Part shown: positions 27,024-38,500 of the stretch, in pieces | Layout: each line of letters opens with the position of its first letter | Numbering within the stretch: position 1 is the stretch's first letter | Source of the DNA: an uncultured Streptomyces sp. | GTDB taxonomy: Bacteria > Actinomycetota > Actinomycetes > Streptomycetales > Streptomycetaceae | Direction of reading: 5' to 3' | Assembly: GCF_947488945.1 (NCBI RefSeq) | Contig: NZ_CANLBS010000008.1 | Coordinates: forward strand, 124,001-188,000 | DNA: 64,000 nucleotides | The notes under the pieces: generated by a model | What the model was told of the DNA's origin: nothing | Databases searched by the model: none | The model's input: only the letters and a program-made list of their open reading frames with translations | Translations under genes and position numbers: made by a program

Positions 27024-28079
27024 ATGGATGGGGAAGAGAGAGCGGGCAGGCTCGCCCACCAAGTGGCGGAGCCGGATTCCCGATGGCTGGGCCCGGTGGC
27101 GACCGTGCCCCGACACCGGCTCGTCCCGCGCTGGTGGGAAGCGGACGGTTCGGGGGCGTGGGTTCTCCGCGACGGATCGGCCATCCCGGAAGCGTGGCTG
27201 CACGCGGCTCACTCGGACCGGTCCCTGGTCACCAAGGTAGGCACGCTCCACGCCGACCACGCACAGCAGGGGGACCATCCCGAGGGCGTGCCCACGTCGT
27301 CCGCCACACTGCCGAGCCTGGCGGTACGGATACTGCGACACGGGCGGCTCGGGGACGGGTTGTCGTTGCTCGACCTGGGCACCGGAGCCGGCGGGCTCAC
27401 CGCATACGCGTCCGTCCGGTTCGGGGCCGAGAACGTGACGAGCCTGGACGTGGACCCGTACCTGACCAGCTCCGCCGGTGAACGGCTCGCGTCCATGGGC
27501 CACCACCCCGAGTTCGTCACTGCGGACGCGACGGAGCACGTGCCCGGTTCGTACGACCGCATCGTGTCCACGGTGGGGCTACCCGCCGGTCCGGGGCTCC
27601 GTCCGGCCCTCGCGGCACTCAAGCCCGGCAGACGCATCGCCACCACGCTCGGGCGAACCTGCCTGGTCGTGACCGGGTGGAAGCACGGGGACGGGGACGT
27701 GGTGGGGGCGGTCGAACGGGACATGGCCGGGTTCATGCCCACCCGGTCCGGCGATGATCACCCGCCCGCCCCCGTCGAGTTGTTCGCCCACGGCCGGACT
27801 GCCGAGGGAGGCGACCGCAGCACCGGCCGCTATCCCGTGGTGGACGTGGCGAACGCGTGGGAGCTGCGTTCCATGCTCGAAATAAAGGGCACCGGGTGTG
27901 GAACTCGCCTACCTGACCGGGGACCGCACACGCACCGTCGGCGGCGGCCGGTGCGGTGCGGCGGCATCGACCCGGCGAGGGCGGACCGGTGGCGGTTCTC
28001 CTGGGACACCGACCGCCACCGACCGCCACCGACCGCCACCGCCGGCCACCCCTCAACAGAACACACCCCGGCCGCATGA
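27024..28079 (+). CDS. SAM-dependent methyltransferase (PCMT-like, FxLD-system type) with damaged C-terminus
   Basis: 351 residues as read. VPRHRLVPRWW (about 25-35) and SAM motif I SLLDLGTGAGGLTAYAS (about 114-130), followed by VTSLDVDPYL, match protein-isoaspartate-methyltransferase-like enzymes of lanthipeptide loci. After WELRSMLE (near 27880) the frame becomes Arg/Pro-rich. The +1 frame meanwhile gives VELAYLTGDRTRTV, the expected ending, so a one-base insertion near 27885-27895 probably replaced the natural C-terminus. The ATG at 27024 lies 20 bp after the SPASM remnant. The whole cassette seems to be decaying. Confidence 0.7.
   Translation: MDGEERAGRLAHQVAEPDSRWLGPVATVPRHRLVPRWWEADGSGAWVLRDGSAIPEAWLHAAHSDRSLVTKVGTLHADHAQQGDHPEGVPTSSATLPSLAVRILRHGRLGDGLSLLDLGTGAGGLTAYASVRFGAENVTSLDVDPYLTSSAGERLASMGHHPEFVTADATEHVPGSYDRIVSTVGLPAGPGLRPALAALKPGRRIATTLGRTCLVVTGWKHGDGDVVGAVERDMAGFMPTRSGDDHPPAPVELFAHGRTAEGGDRSTGRYPVVDVANAWELRSMLEIKGTGCGTRLPDRGPHTHRRRRPVRCGGIDPARADRWRFSWDTDRHRPPPTATAGHPSTEHTPAA
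28007..28043 (+). repeat. 10-bp tandem repeat upstream of the PTM cluster
   Basis: GACCGCCACC is repeated three times exactly (28011-28040) with partial units on each side. It lies at the degraded end of the methyltransferase frame and about 420 bp before ftdA. Such arrays vary in copy number by slippage. Confidence 0.8.
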
Positions 28080-28458
28080 ATGAAAAGATGACTATTCGGT
28101 TCGCCTCGCCGAAACCATTCCTCGCTCAATTCCCGCCGCACGGGCCGAGAATCTCCCACCCGAGAGCACATCGGACGTCCCCCGAAAGAGTTCCCTCTCT
28201 CGCTCCATACGAGGATTGAAGCCGCCGGAAAAGGAAAAGAATCATGCGAGCCCGGCCGGGGCCGCGGAGCGCGTGAACCGCCCGCCGGGTTCCGGTCGGC
28301 CCGTCCCCTTCCCTCCCTCACACCACCGCCGACGTGCGGCGCGCCGCTCCATGCGCCGGGCCCGGCGGCGACTCCCCCGCATACCGCCGACAGCGGCCGC
28401 TCCCCCTGCAACGGCGCAGGTCGGGCGGCCCGCACCCTCATCGACGGAGGTGACCGGG
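28080..28458 (+). other. Leader/promoter region of the PTM operon, no gene seen
   Basis: This 379-bp stretch separates the methyltransferase frame from ftdA. Its first half (about 28075-28250) is clearly more AT-rich than the surroundings, which favours a promoter region. I see no single convincing -35/-10 pair. Short open frames here have no coding character or ribosome site. Confidence 0.5.
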
Positions 28459-29451
28459 GTGCGCGAAGAAGAAGGACGTCCGATCGACGAAATCCAGTCG
28501 TCGGGCACGGTCCGGAAAGACCTCGGACCCCTGGCCCGCACCGAACACTTACGTACCCTGCTCCGCTCAGCAGCCTTTCCCCTCCTCTTTTCGGCCACGG
28601 TCGCCATGGCGGCCGGTTCGCTGGTCCTCCGATGGGACCCCGGCACGGTCAGTCCACTGTTTCTGGTATTCACCCTGCTTTATCTGGCCATTCTCGAAAG
28701 GGTGATTCCCCACCGTCGCACCTGGCATCCCAGCCGCGCGGAATGGCGCTGGTACGGCATCCATTTTCTGCTGACCATGGCCGCGAGCGCGGTGGCGCAG
28801 TTCCTGGTGACGGCCGCGGTGATCCGGGTGGCGCCGGCCGGGACGGCAATGCCGCTGTGGGCGGGGGTTCCCGGGGCGCTGCTGTGCGGTTCGCTGGCCG
28901 GGTACCTGGTGCACCGCCTGGCCCACACCCACCCCTTGCTCTGGCGGTTCCACGGCGTGCACCACGTCCCGCAGAAGGTCAACGTCGCCAACAACGGCGT
29001 CAACCACGTGCTGGACATCGTCCTCGCCCAGGGCGTCGTCCAACTCACCCTGGCGTTCGTCGGGTTCTCGGCCGAGGCCGTGCTCGCAGCGGGCCTCTTC
29101 ACGACCGCTCAGGGCTATTTCGTCCACGCCAACATCGATGTGCGGCTGGGGCCGCTCAACCACGTTCTGGCAAGCCCGGAACAGCACCGGTTGCACCACA
29201 GTACGGATCTCACGGAGGCCGGGCACTACGGCTCCGACCTGTCGTGCTGGGACCACCTCTTCCGAAGCTTCACCTGGCGGCCCGGCCGTGAACCGGTCGC
29301 GGTGGGGCTGACCGATCCCGCCGCGTTCCCGAGCACCGACGAGATCGTCGCGACCCTCCTGCACCCCTGGCGCCCCAGCGCGAACCGCGACGCCAAGAAC
29401 CACAACGGCAACAACCACGACCGCGGCACCGGCACCGGCACCACCGCCTGA
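28459..29451 (+). CDS. ftdA: FtdA: sterol-desaturase/fatty-acid-hydroxylase-like enzyme of the PTM cluster
   Basis: 330 residues, an integral-membrane di-iron hydroxylase. It has about four hydrophobic segments and the histidine boxes H152-x3-H156, HGVHH (165-169), H223 and HRLHH (243-247). In characterised PTM pathways the homologous enzyme hydroxylates the ornithine-derived C3 position of the finished tetramate; that role is inferred here. The start is the GTG at 28459 with GGAGG 8 bp before it; upstream in-frame sequence is Arg/Pro-rich and not family-like. It is the first gene of the operon, 147 bp before ftdB. Confidence 0.9.
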   Translation: MREEEGRPIDEIQSSGTVRKDLGPLARTEHLRTLLRSAAFPLLFSATVAMAAGSLVLRWDPGTVSPLFLVFTLLYLAILERVIPHRRTWHPSRAEWRWYGIHFLLTMAASAVAQFLVTAAVIRVAPAGTAMPLWAGVPGALLCGSLAGYLVHRLAHTHPLLWRFHGVHHVPQKVNVANNGVNHVLDIVLAQGVVQLTLAFVGFSAEAVLAAGLFTTAQGYFVHANIDVRLGPLNHVLASPEQHRLHHSTDLTEAGHYGSDLSCWDHLFRSFTWRPGREPVAVGLTDPAAFPSTDEIVATLLHPWRPSANRDAKNHNGNNHDRGTGTGTTA

Positions 29452-29598
29452 ACCGCGTCCCGGCCCCGTGGAGCCCGCCGCCTCCCGGCCCGTACCAGCG
29501 ATGCGCGCGCCCCCGGAACACGCCCACCGACACCACCCCTGCGGCTGACCCGTGCGGCAACGCCCGCACCACCGAACCCACTTGAGGAGTGTGCCCTC

Positions 29599-32500
29599 GT
29601 GGCTGACTCGACGGACGACGCTTCCAGCGACGGCGCCCCGACCGGCGGCGCTTCGACGGACAGAATCGCGATCATCGGTATCGGCTGCCGGTTTCCCGGC
29701 GGCGCGACCGACCACCGGTCCTTCTGGCGGAATCTGGTGGACGGCAAGGACTGCGTGACGCCGACCCCGGCGGACCGCTACGACGTCTCCACCCTGCGGA
29801 GCGCGCACCGGGACAAGCCGGGCCGGCTGACCGGCGGCCGGGGCGGGTACATCGACGGCTTCGACGAGTTCGAGCCCGCCTTCTTCGGCATCAGCCCCCG
29901 CGAGGCCGACCACATGGACCCGCAGCAGCGCAAGCTCCTGGAGGTCGCCTGGGAGGCGCTGGAGGACGGCGGGCAGCGCCCCGCGGACCTGGCGGGCTCC
30001 AACACGGCCGTCTACGTCGGGGCGTTCACGCTGGACTACAAGATCCTCCAGTTCTCCGACCTGAGCTTCGGGACGCTGGCCGCGCACACCGCGACCGGCA
30101 CGATGATGACGATGGTGTCGAACCGGATCTCGCACGCCTTCGACTTCCGGGGCCCCAGCCTCTCGGTGGACACCGCCTGCAGTTCGTCCCTGGTCGCCGT
30201 CCACCTCGCGTGCCAGAGCCTGGCCAGGGGCGAGAGCGACCTCGCGCTCGCGGGCGGAGTCCTGCTGCACATGGCGCCGCAGTACACCGTCGCCGAGACC
30301 AAGGGCGGATTCCTGTCCCCCGGTGGGCGGTCCCGCGCCTTCGACGCCGCGGCCGACGGCTACGTACGCGCGGAGGGCGTCGGGCTCGTCGCGCTCAAGC
30401 GGCTCGCGGACGCGATCGCGGACGGCGACCCGGTCCACGCGGTGATCATCGGCAGCGGGGTCAACCAGGACGGCAGGACCAACGGCATCACGGTGCCCGA
30501 CGGGGATGCCCAGGCGTCCCTGGTGCGGCGGGTCTGCGCGGACGCCGGCATCACTCCGGGCGACCTCCAGTACATGGAGGCGCACGGCACCTCGACCCCG
30601 GTGGGCGACCCGGTCGAGGCCAACGCGCTGTCCCGGGTGCTCTCCGTCGGGCGGACGCCCGGCGCGCCCGTGTACGTCGGCTCGGTGAAGGCGAACATCG
30701 GGCACACCGAGGCGGCCGCGGGCATCGCGGGCCTCATCAAGACCGCGCTCGCCCTCGAACACCGGCTGATCCCGCCGCACATCAACCTGGAACGGATCAA
30801 CCCCGCCATCGACCGCGACGGCTCCCCCTACGAGTTCCCCGACCGGGTGACCGACTGGCCCGCGCACGAGGGACCGGCCCGCGCCGGGGTGAACTCCTTC
30901 GGCTTCGGCGGCACCAACGCCCACGTGGTCCTGGAGGAGGCACCCACGGCGCCGGCCCGTCCGGAGCGAGGGACCGGCACCGGAGCCGCGCCCGACGCCG
31001 CAACCACAACCGACACCGACACCGACACCGACTCCGACGCCGACGCCGACGCCGCGAGGGAAGCCGCCACCCACACGGACGCCGGAACGGAGACCGGTAC
31101 GGACTCCGGTACGGACTCCGGTACGGACTCCGGTACGGAAGCCACGCCTCGGCCCGGACCCGCGACGGGCCGGAGCTGGAGCATCCTGCCCCTGTCCGCC
31201 CGCCACCCGGACGCACTCCCCGAGCGGGCGGAGGCGATCCGGACCGAGCTCGCCGGCGGGGTGGACCTCGCGGACCTCGGGCACACCCTGGCGCACCGGC
31301 GCCAGCACCTGGAGTCCCGGCTGTCGGTCGTGTACTCGTGCCGGGAGTCCCTGGACGAAGGGCTCGCCGCGTACCTGCGGAACGAACCGCATCCGCGGGT
31401 GATCCGCGGGAGCGCGCCGCCCTCCGGAGGGCGGTCGCCGGTGTGGGTGTTCACCGGGATGGGCCCGCAGTGGTGGGGCATGGGCCGCGGGCTGCTGGCG
31501 GACGAACCGGTGTTCCGGGAGACGGTCGAGGCGTGCGACCGGGAGATCCGCCGGATCGCCGACTGGTCCCTGCTGGAGGAGATGGCGGCCGACGAGGACG
31601 TCTCGCGGATGTCGCAGACGTGGCTGGCGCAGCCCGCCAACTTCGCGGTGCAGGCCGGACTCGCGGCGCTGTGGCGGTCCTACGGCGTCCACCCTGCGGC
31701 CGTCGTGGGCCACAGCACCGGTGAGATCGCCGCCTTCTACGAGGCGGGCGTCTACTCCCTGCGGGACGCGGTCGGGATCGCGGTGCACCGCAGCCGTCTC
31801 CAGCACACATTGGCGGGGACCGGCGGGATGCTCGCCGTCGGCCTGCCGGAGGACGGCATCGAGCGCCGGCTGCGGCACCACGGGGACAGGATCTCGGTGG
31901 CCGCCGTGAACAGCCCCGGAGCGGTCACCCTGGCCGGGGACGAGGGCGCGCTGGCGGCGCTGGCCGAGGAACTGCGGGCCGAACAGGTCTTCACCCGGTT
32001 CCTCGCGGTCGAAGTTCCCTACCACAGCGCGGAGATGGACCGGATCAAGGACAAGCTGCTGGCGGCACTGGGCGATCTGGATCCCCGTCCGGCGCTGGTG
32101 CCGGTGCACCTCACGGGGCGGGAGGGCGTGGCCAGGGGCCCGGAGCTGGACGCCGGGTACTGGTGGCGCAACGTCCGGGACCGGGTCCGTTTCCGGGCGG
32201 CCGTCGACCGTCTCGCCGACGACGGGCACCGTCTGTTCCTGGAGATCGGCCCGCATCCGGTCCTCGGTCACGCGATCCGGGAGTGCCTGGCGGACGGCGG
32301 CCGTACGGCCGTCGTGCTGCCGTCCCTGCGGCGCGCGGAGGACGAGTCCGCGTGCTTCGCCGCTTCGTCGGCCCAGTTGCACAGCCTCGGCGTCGAGGTC
32401 GCCTGGGACGTGCTCCAGCCCGCGGGCCGGCCCGTGGCGCTGGCGCCCTACCCGTGGCGGCGCGACCGCCACTGGACGGAGCCGGCGGTGGTCGCCCAGG

Positions 32501-35500
32501 TCCGTCGCGGTCTGCTCGACCATCCGCTGCTGGGCCGTCGCACCGACCACGGCGACCCGACCTGGCAGGCCGCTCTGGACACCGAGCGGCTGCCCTACCT
32601 CGCCGACCACCGCATCCAGGACACCGTCGTGTTCCCGGCGGCGGGCTATCTGGAGATGGCGGCCCAGGCGGTCCGCTCCCTCGGCGGCGACGGCACGGCG
32701 GCGGTGCTGACCGACGTCGAGCTGCGCAAGGCGCTGTTCCTGTCCGAGGAGGAGACCAGGACCGTGCAGGTGTCGCTCTCGCTGGAGAGCGGCGACTTCA
32801 CCGTCGCCTCCGCGCCGGACGGCGCCGACGCGGAGCGGACGGTGCACGCGTGCGGTGTCGTGCGTGCCGTCCAGCGCCACGCCCCGGTCCCGCCACTGGA
32901 CGCGGACGCCGTGCGGGGGCGCGCCGTCCGGCGGTTGGAGGGGGCGGAGGTGTACGCGGGGCTGTCGGCGCTGGGCTACCACTACGGGCCCGCGTTCCGG
33001 GCGGTGCGGGAGATCTGGATCGGCGACGGCGAGGTCCTGGCACGGATCGCCCCGCCGGCCGGGATCGGGGACGACGCGGCCCGTCACCACCTGCATCCGG
33101 TGCTGCTGGACGCCTGCTTCCAGTCCCTGCTGACCCCGCTGATCCCGGTCCCCGGCACCCCGCCCGCCCCGGCCGGCATGCGGCTGCCGCTGTCGATCGC
33201 CGAGGTGGCGATCGGTCCGGTCGGCGACCGGCCGCTGTGGGTGCACGCCACGGTGACCGGGCAGGACGGCGACGAACTGGTCGGAGACCTGTCCCTGTAC
33301 GCCGAGGACGGATCGGCGCTCGGCCGGTTGCGCGGTTTCCGGGCGGCCGACGTCGAGAAGGCGTCGGCCGCCGTCTCCCGAGCCACCGTCGACTCCTGGC
33401 TCGTCGAGCCCCGGTGGGTGGACCTGCCCCCGGTCGCGGCTCCGGAGCCGGCCGGCGTCCAGGACTGGCTGCTCCTCACGGACGGCGGTGGCGGTGTGGC
33501 GGACGCCTTCGCGGAGCTGGTGACCGCCCGCGGCGACCGCTGCCGGACGGTCCGGGCCGGCACCTCCTTCGAAGGGGCGGACAAGGAAGGGGTGTTCACG
33601 CTCGTGCCGGACCGGGCCGGCCACTGGGACCGGCTCTTCGCGGCGCTGGACGAGGAGGGGCGCCCGTTCCGGGGGACGATCGTGCACCTGTGGAACCTCG
33701 ACCTGCCGCCGCTCGACGCGTGCGGGGGCCGGGAAGGGCTCGCGCGGGCCGCGGGCACGGGAGCGTACTCCCTGGTGGCGCTGGCCAGGACGCTGGCGTC
33801 GCGGGCGGACGGCGGACGGCTGCACGTCGTCACCCGCGGGGCGCAGCCGGTGGCGCCGGGCGATCCGGTCGAGCCGTCGCCGGCCGCCGCCTGGGGGGTG
33901 ACGCGGGTGCTGCGCCATCAGGAACTGGGCGCCTTCCGGGGCAAGCTGATCGACCTCGACCCCGGACGGGCGGCCGGCGCGGCGGGGGCGCGTGACGACG
34001 CCGGGGCGCTGCTGCGCGAGTTCGGCTCCGACGACGAGGAGGAGATCGGGCTGCGCGGTGACCGCCGGGCGACCAGCCGGCTGCTGCCCGCCGACAGGCT
34101 GACCCGGCCGCTGCCGGTCCGGCTGCGGGCGGACGGCGCGTATCTGGTCACCGGGGCCTTCGGGGCGCTCGGCCGGCTGCTGTGCCGGACGCTGGCCAAG
34201 CGGGGCGCCCGCCGGATCGTGATGATGGGCCGCACCGCGGTCCCCGCACGCAAGGACTGGCCGGAGACCGACCCGGAGTCCGCGCCGGGCCGGGCGGTCG
34301 CGCTGCTGAGGGAGCTGGAGGCGCTCGGCGCGCAGCCGGTCCTGGCGACGGTCGACGTCACCGACGAGGACGCGTTCCTCGGGTGGCTGGCGGCCTACCG
34401 GGACGGTGGCGGCGCGCCGCTGCGCGGGGTGTTCCACCTGGCCGGGCGGGTCCGGGACCGGGTGCTCGCCGAGATGGACCGCGAGGCGTTCGACGCCGCG
34501 TACGACCCGAAGGCGGTGGGCGCCGCGGTGCTGGACCGGCACCTGCGGGACGAACCTCTGGAGCACTTCGTGCTCTTCGCCTCGATCGCCTCGCTGCTGA
34601 CGACGGCGGGGCAGACCAACTACGCGGCGGGCAACGCGTTCCTGGACGCGCTGGCCCACCGGCGCCGGGCCGGGGCGCTGCCGGCGCTGAGCCTCGACTG
34701 GGGGCCGTGGGCGACCGGCATGATCGAGGATCTCGGCCTGGTGGACCACTATCTGCACAGTCGCGGGATGAGTTCGCTCGCCCCGGAGGCCGGGATGCGG
34801 GTCCTGGAGCGGGTCCTCGGGCAGGACCGGGCCCAGTTGGTGGTGGCCACCGTGGTCGACTGGCCGGTGTTCCTCGCCTGGTACGACGCGCCGCCCCCGC
34901 TGGTCGCCGCACTGGCGGCCGCCGCGCGGGAACACGCCCCCGAGGGCGGCAGCGGATTCCTGGACGCGTTCCGGGCGGCCGACGCCTCCGGGCGGCTCAC
35001 CCTGGTGACCGACCGGTTCACCGCGCTGGCCGCCGCCGTGCTGCGCTCGCCCGCCGGGGCGGTCGACCCGGCGGCCGGTCTCGGTGCGCTGGGGCTCGAC
35101 TCGCTGCTCGCGATGGAGCTGCGCGCCAGGACCCAGGCGGAGGTGGGCGTCGCCCTGCCGGTGGTCGCGCTGCTGAGCGGTACCCCCGTCCGCGAACTGG
35201 CCGGCCTGCTGCACGACGGACTGGCCGAGAAGCTGGCGGCCGACGGCGCGGGAGACGGCGCCGGTGCGGTCACCCTCTTCACCGATCCGGACGACCACCC
35301 GCTGACGCAGAACCAGAAGGCCCTCTGGTTCCTCAAGCAGCTCAATCCGGACGGCTACGCGTACAACATCGGCGGCGCCGTGGAGGTGCGCGCCGAGATC
35401 GACCCCGACCTGATGTTCGAGGCGGTGCGCCGGCTCGTCGTCCGGCATCCGGCGCTGCGCACCAACTTCCATCTGGAGGAGGGCCGCCCGGTGCAGCGGA

Positions 35501-38500
35501 CCACCGCGGGTACGGCTGTCGACCTGGCCCTGTTCGACGTGACCGGCCAGGACTGGGAGGAGATCCGGTCGGCCGTCGTCCGCGAGTACCGCGCACCCTA
35601 CGACCTGGAGCACGACCCGCTCTTCCGTTTCCGGCTGTTCCGGCGCGACCGGGACCGCTGGGTCATCATGAAGGCCGTCCACCACATTGTCTCGGACGCC
35701 ATCTCGACGTTCACCTTCATCGACGAGCTGTTCACGGTGTACGAGGCGCTGAGGCAGGGCCGGGAGCCGTCGCTGCCTCCGGTGGCCGCCCGCTACCTCG
35801 ACTTCCTCAACGAGCAGAACCGCTTCCTGGCGGGGCCGGAGGCGGCGAAGATGCTCGACTACTGGCGCGCGCACCTGCCCGCCGAGGTGCCGCTGCTGGA
35901 CCTGCCGACGGACCGGCCCCGGCCCGCGGTGCAGACGCACAACGGGGCCTCCGAGTTCTTCGTCCTCGACGCAGGGCTGGGCGCCCGGGTGCACGCGCTC
36001 GCACAACGGCATGGCGTCACCCCGTTCATGGTGCTGCTGAGCGCCTACTACCTGCTGCTGCACCGCTATTCCGGGCAGGACCACGTGGTGGTCGGCAGTC
36101 CGGTGACCGGCCGCACCCAGCAGGAATTCGGTGCGGTGTACGGCTACTTCGTCAATCCGCTCCCGCTGCACGGGGACCTGAGCGGGTCCCCCACCGTGGG
36201 CGAACTGCTCGACCAGGTCCGCCGGACCGTCCTGAACGGCCTCGACCACCAGGAGTACCCGTTCGTCCTGCTGGTCGAGGAGCTGGACCTCCAGCACGAT
36301 CCGAGCCGTTCCGCCGTCTTCCAGGCGATGTTCATCCTGCTCACCCACAAGGTCTCCGCCGAGCGGTACGGATACCGGCTCGACTACATCGAACTCCCCG
36401 AGGAGGAGGGCCAGTTCGACATCACGCTGTCGGTGTACGAGGACGAGTCCGACGGCAGCTTCCACTGCGTGTTCAAGTACAACACCGACCTTTTCCTGCC
36501 GGAGACGGTGCGCCGGATGGCGTCGCACTACGTCCGGCTGCTCGACGGTCTGACCGGTGCGCCGGGCGAACTCCCCACGTCCCGGCTGGACATGCTGGGG
36601 CGGGAGGAGCGCGCCGAGCTGCTCGGGGAGTGGAGCGGCCGGTCGCAGCTCTCCCCGGCCTGGACCGCACCGGAGGAGTTCCGCCCGGTGCAGCGGCTGA
36701 TCGCCGACGTGGCGGCGGCCCGCCCGGAGGCCGTCGCCGTCTCGGCGCCCGGTCTCGGCGGCAGGACATGCGGGACACAACGGCTGACCTACGCGGAGTT
36801 GGAGCGCCGGGCGCAGTCCGCGGCCCGGGGGCTGCGTCTGCGGGGTGCGGGGCCGGGGCAGGTCGTCGGGATCTGCCTCGACAAGTCGCCGGAGCTGGTG
36901 GTCACCCTGCTCGCGGTGCTGAAGACGGGCGCGGCCTATCTGCCGCTCCACCCCGACCAGCCCGCTGACCGGGCGGCGCGCGTGCTGACCGACGCCGGCG
37001 CCGAACTCGTCGTCGTCGACGGCCACCGCACCGCGTGGGCCGAGGCGCTGCCGGCGGCCGTGGTGACGCCGGACGCCCTGCGCACGGCGGAGCACGACGG
37101 TCCCGCCCCGTGCGCGCGGCCTGCTCCGGACTCCCCCGCCTACGTGATCACCACCTCGGGGTCCACCGGCCGTCCGAAGGCGGTGCGGGTCGGGCACGGC
37201 TCACTCGCCGCGGCGTACCACGCCTGGCGCCGCGCGTACCGGCTGGAGGAGGACGTGTCGGTCCACCTCCAGATGGCGGAGCCCTCGTTCGACGTCTTCA
37301 CCGGTGACCTGGTGCGCGCCCTGTGCTCGGGCGGCACCCTGGTGCTGGCCGACCGCGACCTCCTCTTCGACACGGCCCGGCTGTACCGCACGATGCGGAC
37401 GGAACGGGTCGACTGCGCGGAGTTCGTGCCCGCGGTGGTGCGGGGTCTGATGGACCACTGCGAGCGGGAGGGGGAGCGCCTGGACTTCATGCGGCTGCTG
37501 GTGGTCGGCTCGGACGCGTGGAAGGTCGCCGAATACCGGCGGCTGGGTGACCTGTGCGGACCCGGCACCCGGGTCGTCAACTCGTACGGGGTCACCGAGG
37601 CGACCATCGACAGCGCCTTCTTCGAGGGGCCGGTGGACGATCTCGATCCCGGCCTGATGGTGCCGATCGGCAGGCCGCTGCCGCACACCGTCCTGTACAT
37701 CCTCGACGCGCACGGCGATCCCGTGCCGGCCGGGGTGGCGGGCGAGCTGTGGATCGGGGGCGAGGGGCTCGCGCTCGGATACGCGGGCGACCCGGAGCAG
37801 ACGGCCCGCCGGTTCGTCACCCGGTCCCTGGGCCGTGACGCGGACTCCCCGCCGGCGCGGCTCTACCGGACCGGTGACGTGGCGCGTTGGGACGCCCGGG
37901 GGCGGGTGCATCTGGTCGGGCGCAGTGATGGTCAGGTCAAGCTGCGCGGGCACCGCGTCGAGATCGGGGAGGTCGAGTCGCACCTGGCGGGACGGCCCGG
38001 TCTGGCGCGGGCCGTGGTGGTGGTCCGCCCGGACGCCGCCGGCGAGCCCGCACTGTGCGCCTACGTCGTGCCCGAGCCGGGCGCGACGCTCGACCGCCGG
38101 GCGCTGCGCCGCCACCTCGCGGACGCCCTGCCCTCCTACATGGTGCCGTCGTCGGTGACCGAGCTGCCCGCGCTGCCGCTCACCGCGCACGGCAAGGTCG
38201 ACGTGGCCGCGCTGCCGGCGCCGCGCACCGGCGACCTGCGGGAGGCGTACGAACCGCCGGTGACGCTCTACGAGACGACGACCGCCCGGCTGTGGGAAAG
38301 GCTGCTCGGGGCGGAGCGGCCGGGCCTCGGGGACGACTTCTTCGAGTGCGGCGGCAGCTCCGTCAAGCTGATCGAGCTCCTCCACCACCTGCGGACCGAG
38401 TTCGGCGTCGCCGTCCCCGTCAGCCGCCTGTACCGGGTCACCACCCTCAGGGGGATGGCCGCGGCGGTCGAGGACCTGGTCACCACCACGCCGGCCGACG

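Noticed and set aside
26715..28079. One continuous 455-residue protein spanning the SPASM remnant and the methyltransferase
   Set aside because: The frame is open by chance between them. The SPASM sequence continues in another frame to its own stop at 27004, and the methyltransferase has its own start at 27024.
31012..31137. Possible CRISPR or satellite array in ftdB
   Set aside because: Units are 6 and 12 bp, contiguous and in frame with the PKS; there are no spacers or cas genes.
28567..37197. A 2876-residue open frame antisense to ftdB, and similar long frames opposite other genes
   Set aside because: Produced by extreme third-position GC bias; composition is Arg/Gly/Pro-rich with no domains, while the opposite strand encodes a clear multidomain enzyme.
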